In this document: positions 1 to 5,036 of the stretch, in pieces
Numbering within the stretch: the stretch's first letter is position 1
How the letters are laid out: every line of letters begins with the position of its first letter
Assembly: GCA_020433785.1 (NCBI GenBank)
Contig: JAGRCC010000987.1
Coordinates: 1-8,392, forward strand
DNA from: Anaerolineae bacterium
Lineage (GTDB): Bacteria; Chloroflexota; Anaerolineae; 4572-78; J111
Direction: 5' to 3'
DNA: 8,392 nt
Position numbers and translations under genes: made by a program
The notes under the pieces: model-generated
What the model was told of the DNA's origin: nothing
Seen by the model: only the letters and a program-made list of their open reading frames with translations
Databases searched by the model: none

Positions 1-389
1 GCCATCCGCTCGCTCAACGGGAACACCGTCGAACTTCCCGCGCTGATGATATCGCCCGTCACGCTCAGTGGATCCACTTCCGGCAGTTCGCCCATCGCCA
101 TCTCACTCTCGGCCGGGGCTTCTTCTTCAGCCATGGCTTCTTCTTCGGCCGGGGCTTCTTCAGTTGCCATGGCTTCTTCTTCAGCCGGCGCGGCTTCTTC
201 AGCCGGCGCGGCTTCTTCAGCCGGCGCTTCTTCAGCCGGCGCTTCTTCAGCCGGCGCGGCTTCTTCAGCCGGGGCCTCTTTTTCAGCCGGCGGCGCTTCG
301 GCCGGCGCGCCGCCGCAAGCGGCGACGACGCTTATGATAAGCAATAAACTTATCAATAAACAAATTGGTCTTAATTTATTCCAACTCAT
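1..389 (-). CDS. pstS: PstS phosphate-binding lipoprotein (partial, N-terminal 129 residues)
   Basis: Substrate-binding lipoprotein of the high-affinity phosphate ABC transporter (PstSCAB), held on the outer face of the cytoplasmic membrane. The frame is open from the ATG at 389 to the left edge. Residues 5-24 form a signal peptide with basic residues (K5, R7) and a hydrophobic core; the lipobox is V-V-A-A-C with Cys25 as the lipidated residue. Residues 28-100 are a low-complexity Ala/Pro/Glu linker. Residues 116-129 (AGSSTVFPLSERM from 117) match the conserved phosphate-binding loop at the start of mature PstS proteins (G-S-S-T-V-x-P-L). AAGGAGG lies at 407-401, 11 nt before the ATG. A TATTAT -10 and a PHO array lie about 110-185 bp upstream, so phosphate-limited expression is expected. 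The identification rests on the binding loop plus the locus context; pstC, pstA and pstB are probably beyond the left edge. Confidence 0.9.
   Translation of the reverse strand, partial: MSWNKLRPICLLISLLLIISVVAACGGAPAEAPPAEKEAPAEEAAPAEEAPAEEAPAEEAAPAEEAAPAEEEAMATEEAPAEEEAMAEEEAPAESEMAMGELPEVDPLSVTGDIISAGSSTVFPLSERM
93..308 (-). repeat. In-frame Ala/Pro/Glu repeat of the PstS linker
   Basis: About 72 codons built from units of 5-6 residues, A-P-A-E-E-(A), later drifting to versions with M, T and extra E. On the + strand it shows as repeated gcttcttcagccggc units 15 or 18 bp long. It encodes a strongly acidic tether between the lipidated Cys and the folded domain. Repeats this uniform at DNA level are prone to changing length by slippage. 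It is a coding repeat, not an intergenic or CRISPR repeat. Confidence 0.85.
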
Positions 390-499
390 ACTAAACCTTT
401 CCTCCTTAGTAACTCAATAGAAAATTTTACAGGGTGTTTAAGCAGACAACTTTAAATCAAACGAAGCGCATCCAAAATGACTTCCACGTATCCGGTAAG

Positions 500-572
500 A
501 TAATACGCACCTTTAAAGGGTTCTTTAACTCGGTATTAAGGTTGAGTTAAAATACGATTAAGTATTTTTAAC
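500..572 (-). promoter_or_regulatory. pstS promoter with six-element PHO array (array A)
   Basis: TTAA cores begin at 568, 558, 547, 536, 525 and 513, with spacings 10, 11, 11, 11 and 12 bp. Read on the minus strand the units resemble the cyanobacterial PHO box (Py-TTAA-Py-Py): CTTAATCG, TTTAACTC, CTTAATAC, GTTAAAGA. A TATTAT -10 lies at 505-500, 7 bp beyond the last core, where an activator-dependent -10 would be expected. Predicted transcription start is near 493, giving a leader of about 100 nt before pstS. The repeats and spacing are seen; binding by the PhoB-like regulators is inferred. Confidence 0.75.
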
Positions 573-585
573 AAGACCGTTCTGG

Positions 586-629
586 TAAAAAATATTTTGG
601 AGTAGAGGATTTTGTCCTCTACCCCAAAA
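586..629 (-). terminator. Intrinsic terminator, minus strand, between array B and array A
   Basis: Inverted repeat 595-609 / 615-629 with a 5-nt loop. On the minus strand it is a 15-bp stem with one G-U wobble, UUUUGGGGUAGAGGA against UCCUCUACUCCAAAA; the single mismatch is tolerated only on this strand. It is followed by TATTTTTT (594-587). The plus strand has no T-tract after the stem. It ends transcripts from array B and insulates the pstS promoter from upstream readthrough. Confidence 0.75.
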
Positions 630-660
630 GGAGGAGATAGAGAAGAAGATGGTCACTTTT
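587..660 (-). ncRNA. Candidate Pho-regulated small RNA (~70 nt)
   Basis: Between the last elements of PHO array B and the 586-629 terminator is a transcribable unit of about 70 nt with no plausible minus-strand coding content. The upstream operon already ends at its own terminator (761-794), so array B needs a product of its own. The RNA would begin near 660-657, carry a pyrimidine-rich single-stranded stretch including CUCCUCCUUUU (near 635-625, complementary to a Shine-Dalgarno such as AAAAGGAGGAG), and end in the 15-bp terminator stem. The -10 is poor: TAGTTT at 671-666 is the best candidate. The alternative is a long, attenuated pstS leader started at array B. The promoter and terminator elements are seen; the RNA itself is inferred. 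Confidence 0.35.
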
Positions 661-665
661 AGGTT

Positions 666-739
666 AAACTACCCAAGTAAAGGTGGAATTAACTTGATAT
701 TAAGGTGGAGTAAAGGTTACGTTAAGTGTATTTTACAAA
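666..739 (-). promoter_or_regulatory. PHO array B (six elements, no protein gene downstream before a terminator)
   Basis: On the minus strand consecutive 11-mers read CTTAACGTAAC, CTTTACTCCAC, CTTAATATCAA, GTTAATTCCAC and CTTTACTTGGG, preceded by TTTGTAAAATACA. Cores are near 732, 722, 711, 700, 689 and 678 (spacings 10, 11, 11, 11, 11). The distal 20 bases (739-720) match the distal 20 bases of the array before phoU (4218-4237) at 18 positions, which fixes the orientation. An extra TTTAAC lies at 668-663. This is the most regular of the five arrays. Confidence 0.75.
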
Positions 740-760
740 TTCAGGGGGTTAGGGCGGGGG

Positions 761-794
761 AAATAAAAAAGAGCGGAATCACCATGTTCCACTC
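761..794 (-). terminator. Intrinsic terminator of the two-gene small operon
   Basis: The minus strand reads GAGTGGAA (794-787), an 8-nt loop, then TTCCGCTC (778-771) and TTTTTTATTT (770-761). The stem is 8 bp with one U-G wobble. It starts 27 nt after the stop codon at 822 and closes the 1289-822 operon just before PHO array B. Confidence 0.7.
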
Positions 795-821
795 CCTCTG
801 CTTCAGGTTGAAGCATTTGGC

Positions 822-1052
822 TCAAATCGCTTTAATATTGATATTATTTTCCGACAAAAATACCAGAAGCTCCGGCGAAGGCCGTAAACTAAGCAGTTTG
901 GTTTTGTCTTCAGCCCGTTTCCGTAAAACGAAATGATAGGCGTTGTCTGTCCACATCGAGCCAAGGAGGACCGGCTGCTCAATTTCCCAGCCATCGGATA
1001 ATGTTTCAACTAGTTGGCCGAACCGATTTTTATCTTCTTTGATACCGTTCAT
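822..1052 (-). CDS. Small protein of unknown function, second gene of a Pho-linked pair
   Basis: I do not recognise a named family. With the ATG at 1052 the product is 76 residues, without signal peptide or membrane segment, and looks like a small folded domain: a short charged N-terminus, then the pattern GWEIEQPVLL, AYHFVLRKR and LLSLRPSPELLVFLSE, suggesting beta strands followed by a C-terminal helix. It follows the 1071-1289 gene so closely that the ATG at 1067 sits 3 bp after that gene's stop, which suggests translational coupling. I prefer 1052 because GAGGAAA (1062-1056) lies 3 nt in front of it (GAGGA with 5 nt spacing); the 1067 start has no clear Shine-Dalgarno and would give 81 residues. 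An intrinsic terminator follows 27 nt downstream. Reality is supported by the ribosome site, the operon structure and protein-like composition; the function is unknown. Confidence 0.65.
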   Translation of the reverse strand: MNGIKEDKNRFGQLVETLSDGWEIEQPVLLGSMWTDNAYHFVLRKRAEDKTKLLSLRPSPELLVFLSENNINIKAI

Positions 1053-1070
1053 CAATTTCCTCATCATTCA

Positions 1071-1289
1071 TCAACAGACTCGCATAAATTGGTCTCGAAC
1101 TTCCATCATCAGGCTCAACTGAAGCCGGGCAGAGGCCTCTTGCAACGCCAGTTTGGCCTGATAGTCAGGATAAGAGCTACTCAGGTGTTGTTTGACACTG
1201 AGCAGCTTCAATTCATTTTCCAGTCGTGCTATTTTGAGACTGACCGTCCCAACGGTTTCTTCCACTGTTTGTTTTGCTATCCTTTCCAT
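1071..1289 (-). CDS. Small coiled-coil protein of unknown function, first gene of a Pho-linked pair
   Basis: A 72-residue protein, almost wholly helical in composition. Residues about 6-35 have heptad-like hydrophobic spacing (VGTVSLKIARLENELKLL), which suggests a short coiled coil and probable oligomerisation. A second helical stretch spans about 42-68 (YQAKLALQEASARLQLSLMM), ending in a lone Cys72. There is no signal peptide or membrane segment. The start is well supported: AAAGGAG lies 6 nt before the ATG. A perfect TATAAT and a PHO array lie 110-180 bp upstream, so phosphate-dependent expression with its partner at 822-1052 is likely. I recognise no family. A two-component small complex, with this protein as the oligomerising partner, is a guess. 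Confidence 0.7.
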   Translation of the reverse strand: MERIAKQTVEETVGTVSLKIARLENELKLLSVKQHLSSSYPDYQAKLALQEASARLQLSLMMEVRDQFMRVC

Positions 1290-1397
1290 GGTGAACTCCT
1301 TTGTTCGCTATGATTTAATACATTTCAACTTCATAACCGGACCTCTGGCGTCGATGTGATCAACGACGACAAGCAATCCTGAACATAATCTAGAAGA

Positions 1398-1472
1398 ATT
1401 ATAACCAACTCGCTTAATCAGCGAGTTAAGGGTTATTTAAGATCGGGTAAAAATCAGGCTAAATATTTTTAA
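1398..1472 (-). promoter_or_regulatory. Promoter and PHO array C of the small operon
   Basis: Cores read on the minus strand lie at about 1469 (GTTAAAAA), 1459 (TTTAGCCT), 1448 (TTTACCCG), 1437 (CTTAAATA), 1426 (CTTAACTC) and 1414 (ATTAAGCG): spacings 10, 11, 11, 11, 12, as in array A. The distal CTTGTTAAAAATA is identical to array A over 13 bases. A perfect TATAAT -10 lies at 1403-1398, 10 bp past the last core. Predicted start near 1391, leader about 100 nt. The array begins about 20 bp after the stop of regulator 1 with no terminator between, so some readthrough is possible. Confidence 0.75.
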
Positions 1473-1493
1473 CAAGCGGATTTTCGGACGAGG

Positions 1494-2201
1494 TTATCCT
1501 TCAAAACGATAACCGATACGCTGAATAGTGGTAATACGTTTGGGTTTCGAGGGGTTTTCTTCGATCTTCTCACGCAGCCAGCGCACGTGAACATCCACGG
1601 TGCGCGACTCACCCACCGCTTCATATCCCCAGACTTTGGTGAGCAGCAAATCGCGAGAGAGAACCATACCTTTATTGCGCATGAGTTCCGCCAACAGATC
1701 GAACTCTTTGTAGCTGAGGTTTAACATATCAGTCCCTTTATAAGCCTTGCGCCCGATCAAATCCAACGATAAATCGCTCGACTCTAGGCGGTCGGTCACG
1801 GCTTTAGGCTGGCGGCGCAGTGCGGCTCGGACCCGGGCCAGGAGTTCGCCCAGACTAAAGGGTTTGGTGATGTAATCATCGGCCCCAGAGTCAAGGCCCA
1901 CGATCTTGTCTACTTCGCCGGACCGCGCGGTTAAAATGATAATGGGTACGTCTAATTCGCGGCGGAGGATACGACACACCGACAAGCCATCTAAGCCGGG
2001 CAGCATCAAATCCAGGATGATCAAATCCGGAACATCGTCTCGAGCCAGGTCCAGGCCACTTCGTCCTTCCTCAGCCGTGTTGATAGCGTACCCTTCACGC
2101 TCAAGATTATAAGCCAGGGTTTGTCTAAGCGTATCATCATCTTCAATAATTAGAATCGATTTTTTTTCATGTGTCGTGAATGCTTCGGCAGCTTCTTGCA
2201 C
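1494..2201 (-). CDS. phoB: PhoB-type response regulator 1 (OmpR/PhoB family)
   Basis: A two-component response regulator, 235 residues. Receiver domain about 15-130: acidic pair E20/D21-D22, phospho-acceptor D64 ([11 protein letters not shown]), switch T91 and K113-P114. Winged-helix DNA-binding domain about 140-235, with recognition-helix region [18 protein letters not shown] and wing end IGYRFEG. I chose the GTG at 2201 because AAGGGGA lies 7 nt upstream and a TATAAT promoter at 2258-2253 precedes it; the first possible start, TTG at 2291, would lie upstream of that promoter. It sits between phosphate transport genes and is preceded by a PHO array, so autoregulated PhoB/PhoP/SphR function is the best reading. 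Its DNA-binding half is nearly identical to regulator 2 (5037-5732). The exact symbol is an assignment by context. Confidence 0.85.
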   Translation of the reverse strand: MQEAAEAFTTHEKKSILIIEDDDTLRQTLAYNLEREGYAINTAEEGRSGLDLARDDVPDLIILDLMLPGLDGLSVCRILRRELDVPIIILTARSGEVDKIVGLDSGADDYITKPFSLGELLARVRAALRRQPKAVTDRLESSDLSLDLIGRKAYKGTDMLNLSYKEFDLLAELMRNKGMVLSRDLLLTKVWGYEAVGESRTVDVHVRWLREKIEENPSKPKRITTIQRIGYRFEG

Positions 2202-2208
2202 AGGCCGG

Positions 2209-2215
2209 TCCCCTT
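2209..2215 (-). promoter_or_regulatory. Ribosome binding site deciding the GTG start of regulator 1
   Basis: AAGGGGA on the minus strand, 7 nt before GTG 2201. No Shine-Dalgarno precedes the longer TTG-initiated frame at 2291. Confidence 0.6.
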
Positions 2216-2252
2216 TTGGAAATACCCACAATTGATTTGGACTCGTCTCAGA

Positions 2253-2283
2253 ATTATAATTTAATGTCCGGAAAAACTGTAAA
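2253..2283 (-). promoter_or_regulatory. Core promoter of regulator 1
   Basis: A perfect TATAAT lies at 2258-2253 with TTTACA (one mismatch to TTGACA) at 2283-2278; the spacer is 19 bp, slightly long. Predicted start near 2246 leaves about 45 nt before the GTG. The array lies upstream of the -35, unlike arrays A and C, which sit directly on the -10. Confidence 0.5.
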
Positions 2284-2291
2284 TGAACCAA

Positions 2292-2350
2292 TTAAAGAAA
2301 GAGTTAACTGTAATTTAATATTCCGTAAAGAATTGTTTAAAAATATTTAA
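2292..2350 (-). promoter_or_regulatory. PHO array D upstream of regulator 1
   Basis: Cores at 2347, 2337, 2326 (TTTAC), 2315, 2304 and 2292: spacings 10, 11, 11, 11, 12, the same as arrays A and C. Units read on the minus strand include ATTAAATA, TTTAAACA, ATTAAATT and GTTAACTC. It begins 14 bp after the cotransporter stop codon. It implies autoregulation of the regulator gene by itself or by its paralogue. Confidence 0.65.
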
Positions 2351-2363
2351 TAACGCGCGGTGT

Positions 2364-4148
2364 TTATTTAATAGAACCGGTTCCATTCACCATTGGGCTA
2401 GGCTGTAGCTCAATTTGGCTATCAATCGGGTCAATGTCAGCCACAATCTTGGCGATCCGTTTGGCAAAATAATAAATTCGCTTCAAATACTCAATCATCT
2501 CCGACTCAAGCCGAAATGTATCAAACCGGTTTGGCTCTTCGGCTACGAGGCGGTGGGCTAAATGCGTTTCAACCCGTTGAGCCGACTGCCCGATTTTCGA
2601 TTTAGCCTCGATGACTTGCTTGGCCAGCTCTATATCGGGCGTTACTAAAGCTTGAACCGAGGCTTCTACCGCCCATAAAACTTGGTTGTGCAGCCCCTTC
2701 AGCAAATCCTGAGTTGGCTGGCTGATATAAACATTGAGGCTAAGGCGAGCTTTTCCCACCTCGACCATATTCATCTCGACCATATCGCCAATATTTTCCA
2801 AATAATTAGCCACAGCCAGATAATGGGCTAATCGATCTGAATATTGAGCAGACAACGTTTCATGCGATAGTTGGCCCAAATAGGTCACGATGTGGCTATA
2901 CAAAGCGTCAATATCATCGTCCATCTCCTTTAGTAAGGTTATATCGTCTTTACCGCCGTAACAAACGCTATAAAAGGCCGCTCTTAGCAAGTCGGCTGTG
3001 AACTGGCCCAATCGGCCCAACTCAAGCCGGACTCGATCCAACGCCAGTTCCGGCGTTGACAGCACATTGTGATCAAGATACTTAGGCTGGGCAACTTCAG
3101 TCACTTTCTCCGGGCGGTCGGGAATAAGATAGTTGAGAAACCGAGCGAACGGTGTGATAAACCAGATAAAAATAAAGGTATTGACGACATTAAACACGGT
3201 ATGAGCGTTAGCAATTTGGCGCGGCGCTTCAACTGCCAGTTTTGCCGTACCGGTTAGCGATTCCGGCGCGGCGGGTGAAATCCAACGAACCAGCAGGGCG
3301 AGTTGGCTTATCAATCCAAACCAAAGAAAAACGCCGATCACTTTGAACAAAACGTGTGCCACCGCCGCTCGAACCGCATCGGGCGGTTTGCCCAGTGAGG
3401 CCAAAATAGCCGTAACCGCTGTGCCGATGTTAGCGCCCAAAGCCAGGGCTATACCGGCCTCTAACGTGACAAATCCCTGCGCAGCCAGCACAATAATAAT
3501 CCCCATTGTTGCCGACGAGCTTTGAATAATGGCGGTAAATAGGGTGCCGATCAAAATACCCAGCAACGGGTTGTCCAGGTGGCGCATCAAATCGATAAAC
3601 GGAGCGTAGGTTCGCAGGGGGAAGGTCGCGCTGCTCATCAACTCCATGCCGAAAAAAATAAGCCCCAGCCCCATGATCATGGCTCCATAGCGCTGCGATT
3701 TTTTTTGCTTCGGAAGGACCATCGCCGCAAAACCAAACGCCACCAGAATTAGGGCATATTTGGTCACATTGAAAGCGATAATCTGCGCCGTTACGGTGGT
3801 ACCGATATCGGCCCCTAAGATAATACCAATGGCCTGACCCAGTGCCAGCAAACCGGCCGAAACAAAGCCTACCACTAAAACCGTGGTCACCGACGAGGAT
3901 TGGATAACCATTGTCACAAAAGCGCCCGTAAATACGGCTTTGAAGCGATTGGTTGTCAGTTTGGCCAGCAAGGTTTTCATGCGCCGACCGGCTAAATCTC
4001 TAAGGGCTTGGGTCATTTGATCCATGCCAAAAAGAAAGAGAGCCAAACCACCTAACAAACCAAAAATTATATTTCCAACGTCAAAGGTATTTTCCGGAAG
4101 CACGCCTATGTCTGCCGTATCATCAGTTGACCGCAATGGCCTTTTCAA
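2364..4148 (-). CDS. Na+/phosphate cotransporter with C-terminal PhoU-like domain
   Basis: Sodium-coupled phosphate transporter of the NptA/YjbB (PNaS, type II Na/Pi) family, 594 residues, inner membrane. Two repeated transport halves are visible: LFLFGMDQM at 38-45, then QSSS at 83-86 and GADIGTT at 112-118; second copy QSSS at 209-212 and GANIGTA at 238-244. The paired QSSS motifs form the substrate site in this family. Further membrane helices run to about 345. Residues about 365-570 are a helical, soluble PhoU-like domain. The start is uncertain: TTG at 4148 is the first start after the in-frame stop but has no obvious Shine-Dalgarno; GTG at 4103 is the alternative. A TATAAT at 4202-4197 leaves about 40 nt to the TTG. 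It is divergent from phoU across a gap holding a PHO array. Low-affinity import (or, as proposed for YjbB, export) is possible; direction is not readable from sequence. Confidence 0.88.
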   Translation of the reverse strand: MKRPLRSTDDTADIGVLPENTFDVGNIIFGLLGGLALFLFGMDQMTQALRDLAGRRMKTLLAKLTTNRFKAVFTGAFVTMVIQSSSVTTVLVVGFVSAGLLALGQAIGIILGADIGTTVTAQIIAFNVTKYALILVAFGFAAMVLPKQKKSQRYGAMIMGLGLIFFGMELMSSATFPLRTYAPFIDLMRHLDNPLLGILIGTLFTAIIQSSSATMGIIIVLAAQGFVTLEAGIALALGANIGTAVTAILASLGKPPDAVRAAVAHVLFKVIGVFLWFGLISQLALLVRWISPAAPESLTGTAKLAVEAPRQIANAHTVFNVVNTFIFIWFITPFARFLNYLIPDRPEKVTEVAQPKYLDHNVLSTPELALDRVRLELGRLGQFTADLLRAAFYSVCYGGKDDITLLKEMDDDIDALYSHIVTYLGQLSHETLSAQYSDRLAHYLAVANYLENIGDMVEMNMVEVGKARLSLNVYISQPTQDLLKGLHNQVLWAVEASVQALVTPDIELAKQVIEAKSKIGQSAQRVETHLAHRLVAEEPNRFDTFRLESEMIEYLKRIYYFAKRIAKIVADIDPIDSQIELQPSPMVNGTGSIK

Positions 4149-4196
4149 GCTGCTGCGATCTATAAATTGGACCTATTTTTGGATAAGGTTGGTTAC

Positions 4197-4202
4197 ATTA
4201 TA
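4197..4202 (-). promoter_or_regulatory. -10 element of the cotransporter gene
   Basis: Perfect TATAAT on the minus strand, about 50 bp before the TTG start, with PHO array E about 19 bp upstream. No convincing -35 is visible, consistent with activator dependence. Confidence 0.5.
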
Positions 4203-4217
4203 CTCAGCATGATCAAA

Positions 4218-4280
4218 TTTGTTAAATACACTTAACAAATTCTTAAAAACGTGTTAAAATAAAGAGAAGTATCGGTTAAA
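4218..4280 (+). promoter_or_regulatory. PHO array E in the cotransporter/phoU divergent gap
   Basis: TTAA cores at 4222, 4232, 4243, 4254, a degenerate position near 4265, and 4276: spacings 10, 11, 11, (11), (11). Units include CTTAACAAATT and CTTAAAAACGT. The distal 20 bases match array B at 18 of 20, which orients the array towards phoU. The TTAA core is palindromic, so the array may also serve the divergent cotransporter. For phoU, a -10 could be TAAAAT at 4255-4260 or a weak TAACAA at 4287-4292. Confidence 0.7.
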
Positions 4281-4317
4281 TTCCACTAACAATCTTTAAG
4301 AACTTTTAGTGGAATTT
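4278..4317 (+). repeat. 12-bp perfect inverted repeat before phoU
   Basis: AAATTCCACTAA (4278-4289) and TTAGTGGAATTT (4306-4317), separated by 16 nt, end 7 nt before the phoU ribosome site (AGAGGA, 4325-4330). If transcription starts near 4267 it forms an RNA hairpin followed by U-rich sequence and could act as an attenuator or stability element. If it starts near 4300, the repeat is instead a DNA operator over the -10. Confidence 0.6.
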
Positions 4318-4339
4318 TCTTAAGAGAGGAAAATGTATC

Positions 4340-5020
4340 ATGCGAGAAAAATTTGAAGGTCAACTTAATAGGTTACGAGACGATATTTTAACGATGGGTA
4401 GCATGGTCGAGGAAGAACTAAGTTTAGCACTAAAAGCGATGGATAAGCTTGATTTTTCACTGGCTCGTAAAGTCTACGCGGCTGACAAAGCGGTCAACGA
4501 GAAACGCTTCGCTGTTGAAGAGGAATGCACCATGATTATCAGCACCCAACAGCCGAACGCGCGAGATTTGCGAGCTATCATTGCGGTCATGAATATGATT
4601 GTTGACCTGGAACGGATGGGCGACCAGGCGAAGGGGATCGCTAAAGCCGTGCTGCATTTGGAAGATAACCCGACCCAATCCCAACCGTCGGAACTGGCTG
4701 AAATGGGCGCCATTGTTACGGAGATGCTAAGGCAAGTGATGACAGCCTACGCCACCCGTGATCTCGATTTAGCCCAACAGATTCCTAATCGCGACAATGA
4801 TATCGATGAACTGTACGCTCAACTTTTTACGCGAATGATGGTTAGAATGGCCAGGGCTGAAAGCCCCGACAAATGTGAAACGAACTATGAATTTTTACGA
4901 ATGGCGCGAGAATTGGAGCGATTTGGCGACCTGATCACAAACGTGGCAGAACGCATTATCTACATTACCACCGGATTAATGCACGAAGTCAATACAGATT
5001 TCGAAAGAATACCCGCCTAA
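4340..5020 (+). CDS. phoU: PhoU phosphate-signalling regulator
   Basis: Cytoplasmic adaptor linking phosphate transporter state to the Pho sensor kinase, and a negative regulator of the Pho response in studied bacteria. The 226 residues match the usual PhoU length. The all-helical sequence has two three-helix repeats, each with the metal-binding signature: DLERMGDQA at 89-97 (E91, D95) and ELERFGDLI at 191-199 (E193, D197). The N-terminus FEGQLNRLRDDILTMGSMVEE is typical of the family. The ATG at 4340 has AGAGGA 9 nt upstream. It is the only plus-strand gene, divergent from the Na+/Pi cotransporter, which carries its own PhoU-like domain, and is convergent with regulator 2 with a 16-bp gap. 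PHO array E implies induction under phosphate limitation. Confidence 0.93.
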   Translation: MREKFEGQLNRLRDDILTMGSMVEEELSLALKAMDKLDFSLARKVYAADKAVNEKRFAVEEECTMIISTQQPNARDLRAIIAVMNMIVDLERMGDQAKGIAKAVLHLEDNPTQSQPSELAEMGAIVTEMLRQVMTAYATRDLDLAQQIPNRDNDIDELYAQLFTRMMVRMARAESPDKCETNYEFLRMARELERFGDLITNVAERIIYITTGLMHEVNTDFERIPA

Positions 5021-5036
5021 CGACGCTGATGGGGTA

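Noticed and set aside
117..300. CRISPR-like or tandem DNA repeat impression
   Set aside because: The units are 15-18 bp with no spacers and keep the minus-strand reading frame, so they are a coding repeat.
46..420. Plus-strand Ser/Ala/Gly-rich frame
   Set aside because: It is the antisense shadow of the PstS linker repeat. The minus strand has the signal peptide, lipobox, ribosome site and PstS binding loop.
649..936. Plus-strand reading frame of 95 codons with AAAAGGAGGAG upstream
   Set aside because: The ribosome-like site is about 12 nt too far from the ATG, the frame runs through PHO array B and a terminator, and it is antisense to the better supported 822-1052 gene.
822..1289. Toxin-antitoxin module reading of the two small genes
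   Set aside because: Size and coupling fit, but no known toxin or antitoxin fold or motif is recognisable, and the Pho-type promoter and locus argue for a phosphate-related role.
2202..2291. N-terminal extension of regulator 1 from TTG 2291
   Set aside because: It has no ribosome site, adds 30 residues unlike any response regulator, and would start upstream of the TATAAT promoter.
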